Assembly (NCBI RefSeq): GCF_020860125.1
Contig: NZ_JAJBUX010000002.1
Coordinates: forward strand, 1 to 40,570
Reading direction: 5' to 3'
Source: Cloacibacillus sp.
Lineage (GTDB): Bacteria > Synergistota > Synergistia > Synergistales > Synergistaceae
DNA length: 40,570 bases
In this document: positions 25,756-33,351 of the stretch, in pieces
Numbering within the stretch: the stretch's first letter is position 1
How the letters are laid out: each line of letters begins with the position of its first letter
Notes under the pieces: model-generated
What the model saw: only the letters and a program-made list of their open reading frames with translations
Told to the model about the DNA's origin: nothing
Databases searched by the model: none
Translations under genes and position numbers: made by a program

Positions 25756-25832
25756 GGGCCCATAGCTCAATTGGTTAGAGCTCCCGGCTCATAACCGGAT
25801 GGTTTCAGGTTCGATTCCTGATGGGCCCACCA
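25756..25832 (+). tRNA. tRNA with CAT anticodon (Met or Ile2)
   Basis: 77 bases including an encoded CCA. Acceptor stem GGGCCCA/TGGGCCC, D-arm GCTC...GAGC, anticodon loop CTCATAA with CAT at 25790-25792, T-arm CAGG TTCGATT CCTG. The anticodon stem lacks the three G-C pairs that mark initiator tRNA, so it is elongator Met or a lysidine-modified Ile tRNA; I cannot decide between them. Its 3' end borders the integrase remnant. Confidence 0.97.
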
Positions 25833-25833
25833 T

Positions 25834-25930
25834 TTTTGATAATCACTGATTAGCAAATGTATAAAAATTCCTGTCATAGACAGGGATTTTTCTTTTTGTT
25901 CTCATGCTTTGATTATCATTGATAAGCAAT
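25834..25930 (+). repeat. Two near-palindromic direct repeats beside the tRNA
   Basis: TTTGATAATCACTGATTAGC and TTTGATTATCATTGATAAGC, each followed by AA, lie about 75 bases apart (starting near 25836 and 25909) with three differences in 22. Each is itself close to palindromic around TGATAATCA-type half-sites. They flank the terminator and precede the integrase fragment, as expected for integrase arm or attachment-region sites; that role is inference. Confidence 0.5.
25863..25895 (+). terminator. Terminator after the tRNA
   Basis: AAAAATTCCTGTC / GACAGGGATTTTT hairpin with a 3-base loop, followed by CTTTTTG. Ends the tRNA transcript. Confidence 0.85.
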
Positions 25931-25943
25931 CTACTCCCTCATT

Positions 25944-25994
25944 ACCGTATAATAAACCGTATAAAAAAGTACCGCAAAATATCTTTTATACGGT
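25944..25994 (+). promoter_or_regulatory. Iterated ACCGTATAA boxes upstream of integrase remnant
   Basis: Three boxes: ACCGTATAA at 25944-25952 and 25956-25964 in direct order, and the inverted TTATACGGT at 25986-25994. The second and third form a perfect 11-bp inverted repeat (ACCGTATAAAA...TTTTATACGGT). They end 12 bases before the integrase ATG, consistent with control of integrase expression or arm-type binding. Binding protein unknown. Confidence 0.5.
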
Positions 25995-26006
25995 CGGTGA
26001 TTTGTA

Positions 26007-26174
26007 ATGTTACAAGGCTTAACAGAATACATGTTGAAAAATGCTCCAATAAAAGATAAAAAGTACACTTTATCAGATGGCAGAGGTCTTCTTATCGAAG
26101 TCAATCCAAATGGCTCAAAATATTGAATTGTCCGAATATATGAAAATAACCGCGAATACAGTAGGAGCCTTGGG
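26007..26174 (+). pseudogene. Tyrosine integrase N-terminal remnant (P4/DUF4102 type)
   Basis: From ATG 26007 the frame reads an arm-binding domain like that of P4-family integrases (LTEYMLKNAPIKDKKYTL, then SDGRGLLIEVNPNGSKYW-like). The codon where family members have Trp after GSKY is TGA (26124-26126). Reading through it, the homology continues (IVRIYENNREYSRSLG) to 26174 and then stops; no catalytic domain follows. So the gene carries a one-base nonsense change and has lost its C-terminal ~300 residues. Lying 174 bases past a tRNA 3' end and pointing away from it, it is the scar of a tRNA-targeting genomic island or prophage. Confidence 0.85.
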
Positions 26175-26273
26175 CCACCACCGACAAAACTCCCGGTTCC
26201 TGATTGTAGCTGGGTTTATTTTTTCCCTTGCCGATACTGCGGTCCTGCCGGACGATAAGTACACGTCAAAGAC

Positions 26274-26306
26274 AAAACGTGGCTGACAAGTTCGATGTCA
26301 GCCGCG
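26274..26306 (-). terminator. Terminator of the sulfur-redox operon
   Basis: GGCTGACA (26281-26288) pairs perfectly with TGTCAGCC (26296-26303); on the minus strand the hairpin is followed by ACGTTTTGTC. It lies about 35 bases after the sulfite-reductase-like stop codon. Confidence 0.8.
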
Positions 26307-26336
26307 TTCGTTATGTTAATATCGGGAAAATATCTT

Positions 26337-27290
26337 CTAGCAGGTGGCTCCGCCTACCGTGTGGAGATTGGCTTCGAGGATATCATTTTTTCTCTCAAGG
26401 ATGTCGCCGTCGAGCAGCTCTTTTTCGACGTACTCAAAGCCGAGGCGAGAAATGGTGGAGGCAAAGCGCTCTCCCGTCTTTCCCTGTTCGCGGAACAGCA
26501 GGATCGCCCGCTCGATCGCCGCGAGAGCCTCTTCCTTATCAGTGAAGATTTTACTAAGGGGCCTGCCGACGGCGGTGGACTTTCCCCATCTGCCGCCGAT
26601 ATATATCTTGTAGCCCAGCGTCCCATCCGCGATGGCGTCAAAGTTGCACACGCCGATGCAGCGCCCGCAGTTGTTGCATTTTTCTTCATCTATCTCCAGC
26701 AGGCCGTCTTTCATCTTCGCCGCGCCTACCGGACAGAATTTTTCTACGGCGCACTTTTTACAGCCGCTGCAGCTGTCCTCGTCGAAGTTAGGGATCAGCT
26801 GACCGATGATACCAACGTCGTTAAGGTCCGGCTTGACGCAGTTATTCGGGCAGCCTCCGACTGCGATCTTGAACTTATGCGGCAGTTTTACCGACCTGTA
26901 GCCGTTGTAGAAGCGCTCGTGGATCTCCTCCGAGAGTTCAAAGGTATCGATAAGGCCATACTGGCATGTCGTCCCCTTGCAGGAGACGACAGGGTGTACC
27001 TTGGAGCCGGTGCCTCCCGTCGTGAGCCCCGCCTTAGCGATATAAGCGCGGAAGTCCTCTATCTTATCGAACGGTATACCCTGACATTCGATAGTGAGGC
27101 GCGTCGTCATCATAACGACGCCGTTTCCGTGGAGCTTCGCCGCCTCCGACAGGCAGATCATCTGATCGGCGCTTATCTTGCCGTTCACCGTGATGATCCT
27201 CCCAGAGAAGTTGTTCGTTCCCCTGTTTCTCAGAAAGCCAAGCGCCTTTACCGATTTTTCTTCCTCCGGCGTAACAGAACCGTTTACCAT
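26337..27290 (-). CDS. Siroheme/ferredoxin sulfite- or nitrite-reductase-like protein
   Basis: 317 residues. Order: a ferrodoxin-like half-domain (about 15-85), a siroheme/[4Fe-4S] site with SCKGTTCQYG (Cys104, Cys109) and GGCPNNCVKP (Cys147, Cys151), an inserted two-cluster ferredoxin domain (CSGCKKCAVEKFCP and CNNCGRCIGVC, about 173-222), and a C-terminal half-domain. This is the layout of AsrC-type and other small anaerobic sulfite/nitrite reductases. The first Cys pair is C-x4-C, while AsrC commonly has C-x5-C. No AsrA/AsrB partners are present; it follows the CoA-disulfide-reductase gene by 33 bases. Substrate (sulfite, nitrite or other) cannot be set from sequence. Confidence 0.82.
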   Translation of the reverse strand: MVNGSVTPEEEKSVKALGFLRNRGTNNFSGRIITVNGKISADQMICLSEAAKLHGNGVVMMTTRLTIECQGIPFDKIEDFRAYIAKAGLTTGGTGSKVHPVVSCKGTTCQYGLIDTFELSEEIHERFYNGYRSVKLPHKFKIAVGGCPNNCVKPDLNDVGIIGQLIPNFDEDSCSGCKKCAVEKFCPVGAAKMKDGLLEIDEEKCNNCGRCIGVCNFDAIADGTLGYKIYIGGRWGKSTAVGRPLSKIFTDKEEALAAIERAILLFREQGKTGERFASTISRLGFEYVEKELLDGDILERKNDILEANLHTVGGATC

Positions 27291-27323
27291 AACTGATTTC
27301 TCTCCCTTAAGCCCTTTGATTTC

Positions 27324-28955
27324 TTACTCTTCCGTCTCTATTTCATTGAACGTGTGCCCGGCCTCGAGCACCTTGGTGTTATTATAACCATAAAATTTCA
27401 TTCTGTTTTGCGTCATGTAGGCGCGTTTGCCCTTCGCGCAGACGAGAAGCAGTTTTTCGTCCGTTCCGTATTCCGGCAGCGTGCCGTTTATCTTTGTGAT
27501 GTCGATATAGGGCACGCCCTCCAGAGTGGGGTTTATCGAAACGTCAACGATCTTATATCCCTCAGCTTTGCCCTCCATATACTCCGCCGGGGTTATGGAA
27601 TCCATCTCGCCGCTGATCTTGTTGAGAAGGACGTTGAGAGTATGCGCGAAGGGATGTATCGCCGTTGAGAATGGCGGCGCGTAAGCGAGGTCCATGTTCT
27701 CAAGATCGTGCAGCGTGGCCCCCATTGTCAGCGCGACCACGGCGATGTCGACCATCTTGTCAACCGCGCCCTTGCCAAGCACCTGCAAACCGAGAAACTT
27801 ACCGCTCTTCCTATCCGCGATCATTTTAACGATGAAGTTGGAGGCGCCGGGATAGTAGTGAGCCTTGTCGTCAACGACAGCCGTAACCGCCGCAACGTCA
27901 TAGCCGGCATCCCGCGCCGCCGCCTCTGTGAGACCGGTCCGCCCGACGTTGAGCTCGGGCAGCATGCAGACGCCGGTGCCGAGAACGCCGGGATAGGTGG
28001 GCTGTTCTCCCGCGAGCACCCTCGCGGCGAGACGGCCCTCGATATTGGCTGAAGAGCCCATCGGCGACCAGGCGGGAGCGCCGGTTATACGGTTCGTCAC
28101 CGTAACGCAGTCACCGACGGCGTAGACGTCGGGATCGTTGGTCCGCATCTGCCCGTCGACCTTGATCGTCCCACCGGAGGTAAGTTCTATACCGCTGCCG
28201 GCGAGGAATGCGGTGTTAGGCCGAATCCCGAGCGAGAGCACTACCGCGTCGGCTTTTATAGCACGCCTGTCGGTCTTGATCTTCTCCACTCTTTCATCGC
28301 CGATGATCCCCTCAAGCTTGGTCCCCGTGAAGCAGACGATGCCGCGGTCGGCAAGGTGTCTCTCAACATAGGCAGCCACCTCAGGGTCAAAACCAGGGAG
28401 TATCTGACTGGCCATATCAATGACCGAGACCCTGATATCCGTCGCTGAGAGGTTCTCCGCAACCTCAAGGCCGATGAAGCCGCCGCCGGCTACGACGACG
28501 CGCTTGACCTCTCCCGATTCGATCGCCGCGCGCAGAGCGACGGCGTCCTCAGGTTTTCTCATAAAAAAGACGTTTTTAAGTTCGATTCCGGGCAGACGGG
28601 GCGCCACCGGGCTCGCGCCGGTCGCGATTACAAGCTTATCGTAGGAATAAACCTCGCGCTCTTTCGTCCCAGTATCGACGACAGTCACCGTTTTAGCCGT
28701 CCTATCAAGCGAAACGGCCTCTTTGCCGGTTATAACGTCGGCCCCTGTAAGCGCGGAGAACTTTTTCGGGGTATTGACGATAAGCGCCCCTTTGTCGGCA
28801 ATGACGCCGCCGACATAATAAGGCAGGCCGCAGCCCGCGTAAGAGATATCTTTATCCTTAGCCAGTATCCGCACCTCAGCGCCGCGGTTCTCTCTTTTGA
28901 GTTTCGCCGCTACCTTTGTGCCCGCCGCTACGCCGCCGATCACAAGAATCTTCAA
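27324..28955 (-). CDS. CoA-disulfide / persulfide reductase with rhodanese domain
   Basis: 543 residues. An FAD- and NAD(P)H-binding disulfide oxidoreductase: GGVAAGTKVAAKLKR at residues 7-21 binds FAD, YAGCGLPYYVGG (39-50) holds the single redox Cys42 typical of CoA-disulfide reductases, VVVAGGGFIGLEVAE is the NAD(P)H site, and VYAVGDC the second FAD motif. Residues about 455-543 are a rhodanese-like domain whose loop VCAKGKRAY keeps a cysteine. The combination is known from CoADR-RHD/NADH-persulfide reductases that reduce CoA polysulfides or sulfur. Start is TTG, the only usable codon, with AAAGGG upstream. First gene of an operon controlled from the LysR intergenic region. Confidence 0.88.
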   Translation of the reverse strand: MKILVIGGVAAGTKVAAKLKRENRGAEVRILAKDKDISYAGCGLPYYVGGVIADKGALIVNTPKKFSALTGADVITGKEAVSLDRTAKTVTVVDTGTKEREVYSYDKLVIATGASPVAPRLPGIELKNVFFMRKPEDAVALRAAIESGEVKRVVVAGGGFIGLEVAENLSATDIRVSVIDMASQILPGFDPEVAAYVERHLADRGIVCFTGTKLEGIIGDERVEKIKTDRRAIKADAVVLSLGIRPNTAFLAGSGIELTSGGTIKVDGQMRTNDPDVYAVGDCVTVTNRITGAPAWSPMGSSANIEGRLAARVLAGEQPTYPGVLGTGVCMLPELNVGRTGLTEAAARDAGYDVAAVTAVVDDKAHYYPGASNFIVKMIADRKSGKFLGLQVLGKGAVDKMVDIAVVALTMGATLHDLENMDLAYAPPFSTAIHPFAHTLNVLLNKISGEMDSITPAEYMEGKAEGYKIVDVSINPTLEGVPYIDITKINGTLPEYGTDEKLLLVCAKGKRAYMTQNRMKFYGYNNTKVLEAGHTFNEIETEE

Positions 28956-28994
28956 AATTTCACGCCCTTTGGAATTATTTATTTGCTGCCGCTT

Positions 28995-29060
28995 ATTATA
29001 GGACTATCTTTCAATTATTAATAATAATAAAATATAATCTAACTCATAGGTAAAACCTAT
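28995..29060. promoter_or_regulatory. Divergent promoters with LysR box
   Basis: ATAGGTAAAACCTAT at 29046-29060 is an interrupted palindrome with the T-N11-A signature of LysR regulators. Minus-strand TATAAT (29000-28995) predicts the reductase start near 28988, placing the box centre at about -65, the classical LysR recognition position. Plus-strand TATAAT (29033-29038) puts the lysR start within the box, as expected for autorepression. The -35 boxes are weak on both sides. Confidence 0.7.
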
Positions 29061-29076
29061 ATGCGGAGGGGAGACC

Positions 29077-29997
29077 ATGACACTTCATCATCTGAGAATT
29101 TTTATCTCCGTAGCGGAGAGCGGTAAGATGAGCGCCGCCGCGCACGGCCATCATCTATCGCAGCCGACCGTGAGCCAGATCATCAGGGAGCTGGAGGAAT
29201 ACTATTCTGTCAAGCTCTTTGAACGGCTCTCAAAAAAGCTTCATATTACAGAGGAGGGTAAACGGCTCCTGGGATACGTGAAAGAAGTGGTAAACGCCTA
29301 CGAAAACCTAGAATACAACATGTCCCCCGCCGTGCGCCGCGACACGCTCCGCATCGGCTCCTCCGTCACCGTGGGAATGTGCGTTATGCCCGGCCTCGTC
29401 AGAAATTTTTCCGCGGCGCGCCCCGGCACCGATATCTACAGCTATGTCAACAATACGCAGACGATAGAGGAGATGCTGCTGCGCTCCGAACTGGATGTCG
29501 CGGTGGTCGAGGGAAAGATACGGAACCCGGATATAATCTGCTCTCACCTGATGGACGATTATGTGACCCTCTTCTGCGCCTCGGACCACCGCTTCGCCGT
29601 GAAAAAATATATCAGCCTCGACGAACTCTGCCGTGAAAGCTTCGTAATGCGCGAACATGGCAGCGGAACACGCGAGATATTCGAGAATTTTATCACCGAA
29701 CAGAAAAGAAAGCTCAGGATAAAATGGGAGGTGGCCTGCTTTGACTCGACGCTGCGGGCCGTGCGGGAAGAGGGCTGCGTCGGCGTCGCCTCCGTCCGCC
29801 TGCTGATCCCCCACCTCGACGCCGGAAATATCCGCGCGATTTGCTGCGCCGGCGGCGAATGGGACCGGACCTTTTCTCTCGTCCACCACAAAAATAAATA
29901 TATGACGGAGTCGATGATGGCTTTCATCGAAGCCGCTCACACAATAAAGGACGCCCCTCTGCCCGACAGGACAAAGATGGGACGCCTGGTGGCGTAG
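29077..29997 (+). CDS. LysR-family transcriptional regulator
   Basis: 306 residues. N-terminal winged helix (HHLRIFISVAESGKMSAAAHGHHLSQPTVSQIIRELE, about residues 4-40) and a periplasmic-binding-like effector domain (about 92-295). AGGGGAG precedes the ATG. It is transcribed away from the CoA-disulfide-reductase/sulfite-reductase genes across 121 bases that hold a LysR box, so it most likely activates that operon. The overall look is nearest CysL/YwfK-type sulfur regulators, a loose resemblance only. The effector is unknown. Confidence 0.9.
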   Translation: MTLHHLRIFISVAESGKMSAAAHGHHLSQPTVSQIIRELEEYYSVKLFERLSKKLHITEEGKRLLGYVKEVVNAYENLEYNMSPAVRRDTLRIGSSVTVGMCVMPGLVRNFSAARPGTDIYSYVNNTQTIEEMLLRSELDVAVVEGKIRNPDIICSHLMDDYVTLFCASDHRFAVKKYISLDELCRESFVMREHGSGTREIFENFITEQKRKLRIKWEVACFDSTLRAVREEGCVGVASVRLLIPHLDAGNIRAICCAGGEWDRTFSLVHHKNKYMTESMMAFIEAAHTIKDAPLPDRTKMGRLVA

Positions 29998-30012
29998 GAT
30001 GGCTGCGGCATA

Positions 30013-30052
30013 AATAAAAAAACCGCTCCCGCCATACGGCGAATGGGCGGCA
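30013..30052 (-). terminator. Terminator of the tatD-tgt-tsaC operon
   Basis: On the minus strand CCGCCC...GGGAGCGG forms an imperfect hairpin directly followed by TTTTTTTATTTAT. It lies about 40 bases after the threonylcarbamoyl-AMP synthase stop. Confidence 0.7.
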
Positions 30053-30092
30053 ATTAATTACAAATGACAAAATATCGGCAAAAAACGGAGAA

Positions 30093-31127
30093 TTATCCCC
30101 CCGCCGCCCTTGTCAGGCGGTCTTTTAGGGCGCGGCCGATGCCGTTTTCTTCGGGGAGTTCGGCGTAGATGATCTGCGCGCCGCTCTTTTCGAGGGTGCG
30201 CAGCGCGCGGAAGAGCTCCCTCGCGTATTCAGCGTCGTCCTTGAAGATTATCTTTATACGCGGCGCGCCGTTGGGGATCTCCGTGCCGAGCCAGGCCCAG
30301 TTTTCGGCCTCCGCCGGTATCGCGTGCGGGGCCGTCAGCCTCAGCGGTATCGACGGCGCGTAGTGGCGGTACCTTGTACCGGGGGAACGCCGGATCATCT
30401 TCTGGTCCTGCGGCAGCAGCACCTCCATATTAAGAGCCGCCTCGACCGCCTCTTTCGGCAGGCCTCCGGGGCGCAGCAACACGGGGTGCTCTCCCGTCAT
30501 ATCAATTACCGTCGACTCAAGGCCAAGGCGCGTGTCACCGCCGTCAATGATGAGGGGAATGATATCCCCTATCTCCTGCCGCACCGTCGCGGCGTCAGTC
30601 GGGCTGGGGCGGCCGCTGATGTTGGCACTCGGGGCGGCGATCGGCAGGCCGGATTTTTCTATCAGCGCAAGCGCCACGGTGGTATCAGGCATACGCACCG
30701 CCGCCGTCGAAAGGCCGCCGCGCGTGCGCGCAGGGACGATCTCCTTCGCCGGCAGCACTATCGAAAGCGGGCCCGGCCAGAATTTCTCCATCAGCAGGCG
30801 CGCGCGCCAGTTTATTTCGACAAGACTTTCCGTCATCGCGATCGAGGAGACGTGAAGAATCAGCGGGTTGTCCGAGGGGCGGCCCTTCGTTTCATATATC
30901 CTCTTCACCGCCTCCGCGTCAAGCGCGTTCGCGCCGAGGCCATATACGGTCTCCGTCGGGAAGGCGACGAGCCCACCCGCCCTTATTATCTCCGCCCCCC
31001 GCTCCATCAGCTCCCGCTGTTCGGGAGAGAGCGAGGCCATTCTCGCCGCCGCGCGCTCCGCGACAGATACGCAATCCGGCGTGAGCTTGGAAGCGATCAT
31101 CCCTTCACCGCGCCCCAGATCATTCAT
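30093..31127 (-). CDS. L-threonylcarbamoyladenylate synthase, Sua5 type
   Basis: 344 residues. Makes threonylcarbamoyl-AMP from Thr, bicarbonate and ATP for the t6A37 modification of ANN-decoding tRNAs. The YrdC domain occupies about residues 35-225 (FPTETVYGLGANA near 55-67, KGRPSDNPL near 81-89, PSANISGRPSPT). A linker and the extra Sua5 C-terminal domain (about 240-344) distinguish it from short TsaC. The start overlaps the tgt stop by 8 bases, so both tRNA-modification genes are coupled. Confidence 0.94.
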   Translation of the reverse strand: MNDLGRGEGMIASKLTPDCVSVAERAAARMASLSPEQRELMERGAEIIRAGGLVAFPTETVYGLGANALDAEAVKRIYETKGRPSDNPLILHVSSIAMTESLVEINWRARLLMEKFWPGPLSIVLPAKEIVPARTRGGLSTAAVRMPDTTVALALIEKSGLPIAAPSANISGRPSPTDAATVRQEIGDIIPLIIDGGDTRLGLESTVIDMTGEHPVLLRPGGLPKEAVEAALNMEVLLPQDQKMIRRSPGTRYRHYAPSIPLRLTAPHAIPAEAENWAWLGTEIPNGAPRIKIIFKDDAEYARELFRALRTLEKSGAQIIYAELPEENGIGRALKDRLTRAAGG

Positions 31128-32244
31128 TGAGATAGGCGCCCTCCATAAAGTTTTCCATAAAATTGCGGCGGAAGGCCGGGAAGCGGCCCTCGATTATCGC
31201 CTGCCGCGCGCCGTTCACCAGATTCACAAGGAAATAAAGGTTGTGCCAGCTGCAAAGGCGCGCCGCCAAAATCTCTCCCGCCGTGTAAAGGTGGCGCAGA
31301 TAGGCGCGTGTGAAATTACGGCAGACATAACAGCCGCAGTTCGGGTCCACCGGCGTGTAGTCGCGCGCGAAGGCGAGATTCTTGATATTCATCTTGCCAA
31401 AGCTCGTAAGCAGCTGCCCGTTGCGTCCGTTGCGCGTCGGCAGCACGCAGTCGAACATGTCGATTCCGCGCGCGATGCCCTCCACGAGGTTCGTCGGAAA
31501 GCCGACGCCCATAAGATAACGCGGCTTGTCCTGCGGCATATGCGGCGAGAGCGCGTCAAGGACGCGGTACATCTCCGCGTGGCTCTCGCCGACGGAGAGG
31601 CCACCGATACCGTAGCCGGGGAAGCCGATCTCTTCCAGCCGTTCGATACACTCAATGCGCTGGCTCTCGTAGAGTGCCCCCTGGACGATGCCAAAGAGCG
31701 CCTGATCCGGGCGGCTGTGATATTCGCGGCAGCGCCCCGCCCAGCGTATCGTGCGTTCCATCGCCTCGTGCGAATATTCGGGCGTCGTCGGCAAAGAGAC
31801 ACATTCGTCAAAGGCCATCGCGATATCGCTGCCGAGCTTCTGCTGTATCGCCATCGAATCCTCGGGACGCATAAAGTGCCGGCTGCCGTCGATATGCGAA
31901 CGGAACTCGACGCCGTCCTCTTTTATCTTATTTATATTGGCGAGCGAAAAGACTTGAAAACCGCCGCTGTCCGTCAGGATCGGATGATCCCAGCCCATAA
32001 AGCGGTGCAGCCCGCCCGCCTCTTCGACGATATCCTCGCCAGGACGCATATGGAGATGATAGGTATTGCCGAGAATTATCTGCGCGCCCAGCCCCTCCAG
32101 CTCGGGCGGCGTCATCGCCTTGACGGTGGCCTGCGTCCCCACCGGCATAAAGACCGGCGTCTTTATCACTCCGTGCGGCGTCGTAAACTCCCCGGCGCGC
32201 GCGCCGGTCTCCGGACACTGCGCCGTCAGCTTATATTCAAACAT
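31120..32244 (-). CDS. tgt: Queuine/preQ1 tRNA-ribosyltransferase
   Basis: 374 residues from ATG 32244 (MFEYKL); the ATG at 32262 lies inside the tatD end and AGGTAG is better placed for 32244. Exchanges guanine-34 for preQ1 in GUN-anticodon tRNAs. TPVFMPVGTQATVK, the catalytic DSGGFQVFSL (Asp near 90), PTRNGRNG and the zinc site CGCYVCRNF...HLY with SWHN are all present. It lies between tatD and the Sua5 gene. queC-F genes are not in the window. Confidence 0.96.
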   Translation of the reverse strand: MFEYKLTAQCPETGARAGEFTTPHGVIKTPVFMPVGTQATVKAMTPPELEGLGAQIILGNTYHLHMRPGEDIVEEAGGLHRFMGWDHPILTDSGGFQVFSLANINKIKEDGVEFRSHIDGSRHFMRPEDSMAIQQKLGSDIAMAFDECVSLPTTPEYSHEAMERTIRWAGRCREYHSRPDQALFGIVQGALYESQRIECIERLEEIGFPGYGIGGLSVGESHAEMYRVLDALSPHMPQDKPRYLMGVGFPTNLVEGIARGIDMFDCVLPTRNGRNGQLLTSFGKMNIKNLAFARDYTPVDPNCGCYVCRNFTRAYLRHLYTAGEILAARLCSWHNLYFLVNLVNGARQAIIEGRFPAFRRNFMENFMEGAYLNE

Positions 32245-32249
32245 CCTAT

Positions 32250-33059
32250 CTACCTGCCCCATCCGAATATTCTTTCGCCGTTCTCCTTAACCGCCAACGC
32301 GAACTCCTCAAGCGGAAGCCCCATGAGCATCGAAAGATACTCATAGACCGAACGTACATGCCACGGCTCGTTCTGCCTGCCGCGGAAGCCCTGCGGCGCG
32401 AGATAGGGCGAATCTGTCTCGCAGAGGATGCGGTCCAGCGGCACCGTCATCGCGATCTCGCGCAGCGCCTGGTTCTTCGGGTAGGTGACGGGACCGGCGA
32501 AGGAGATGTAAAAGCCGAGCTCGAGCGCCGCCTTCGCGTCCTCCGCGCGGCCGGAGAAACAGTGAATGACGCCGCCTACCGCATCTGCTCCCTGCTCGCG
32601 GAGCATCGCGTATACCTCGTCGTTGGCGTCGCCCTCCGCCCTGTTCTGCGCGTCGCGCACATGGATGACAATCGGTTTGCCGATCCTCTTCGCAAGCTCT
32701 ATCTGCTCGGAAAATACGCGGCGCTGTATCTCGCGCGGCGAATGGTCGTAAAAATAATCAAGGCCTATCTCTCCGACGGCGCAGACCCGCTTGTCCGCGG
32801 CAATCGCCTCAAGCTCCGCGATATAAGAGGGGGAGACATTCTCCGCCTCGTGCGGATGTACGCCGGCAAGCGCGTATATCTCCGGCGAATCCGTCTGCGA
32901 GGAGGCAAGCGCCGCCGCCTCGCGGCTCGTCGCGACGTCCGCGGAGGCGAACACCATGCGCCGCACATCGTTATCGGCGGCGTGCGTAAAAACCTCCGCC
33001 AGACCGTCGGGGTAGTATTCTCTATTCAAATGACAATGCGTATCCACCAAAAACATCAT
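32250..33059 (-). CDS. tatD: TatD family metal-dependent DNase
   Basis: 269 residues. Metal-dependent TIM-barrel hydrolase with 3'-5' exonuclease activity in studied members. Metal ligands are visible in order: DTHCHLN (residues 6-12), GEIGLDYFYDHSP (about 97-109), HVRDAQ (134-139), HCFSG (about 165-169) and ETDSPYLAP (about 213-221). GAGG lies 5 bases before the first of two ATGs. Leads the tatD-tgt-tsaC operon; TATAAT at 33104-33099 on the minus strand is a likely -10. Confidence 0.93.
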   Translation of the reverse strand: MMFLVDTHCHLNREYYPDGLAEVFTHAADNDVRRMVFASADVATSREAAALASSQTDSPEIYALAGVHPHEAENVSPSYIAELEAIAADKRVCAVGEIGLDYFYDHSPREIQRRVFSEQIELAKRIGKPIVIHVRDAQNRAEGDANDEVYAMLREQGADAVGGVIHCFSGRAEDAKAALELGFYISFAGPVTYPKNQALREIAMTVPLDRILCETDSPYLAPQGFRGRQNEPWHVRSVYEYLSMLMGLPLEEFALAVKENGERIFGWGR

Positions 33060-33351
33060 AAATTCCTCTCAAAGCAAAAGATAAACCACAGCCCGACTAT
33101 TATACAATAAAAGAGGGAGCTGCCGCTGCGCCTTCGGCAGATCGCGGCACGGGTACAAAAAACTTCGCCGCCTGTTTTTACACCATTTTAACAATACAAG
33201 ACCGCCGCGCCGGCATCCCGCATACAGGCGCCGCCAAAGGGGCGCGCCACGCGGCAGCCCCGTTACACAACTTTTACCATTCAGAGGCAGAGGGCTTTAC
33301 ATTCTATTTATATAATCCAAACAGTAAAATCAGCTTTTAGGGAGGGTGTCT
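33060..33351. other. tatD-phoH intergenic region
   Basis: About 290 bases with no gene. It holds a CTGCCG/CGGCAG hairpin near 33120-33140, the tatD -10 box, and a TATAAT at 33311-33316 that could serve the PhoH gene (its -35 is poor). GC-rich inverted runs around 33210-33260 have no assigned role. Confidence 0.4.

Noticed and set aside
26124..26126. In-frame TGA in the integrase fragment as a selenocysteine codon
   Set aside because: Family members have Trp at this site and the gene is truncated further on, so it is a nonsense mutation.
26295..27296. Plus-strand 333-codon open frame opposite the sulfite-reductase-like gene
   Set aside because: Arg/Ala-rich shadow; the minus strand has clear cysteine-cluster motifs.
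30868..32346. Long plus-strand open frame (492 codons) opposite tgt and the Sua5 gene
   Set aside because: Antisense shadow of two well-identified genes in GC-rich DNA; no ribosome site and no recognisable domain.
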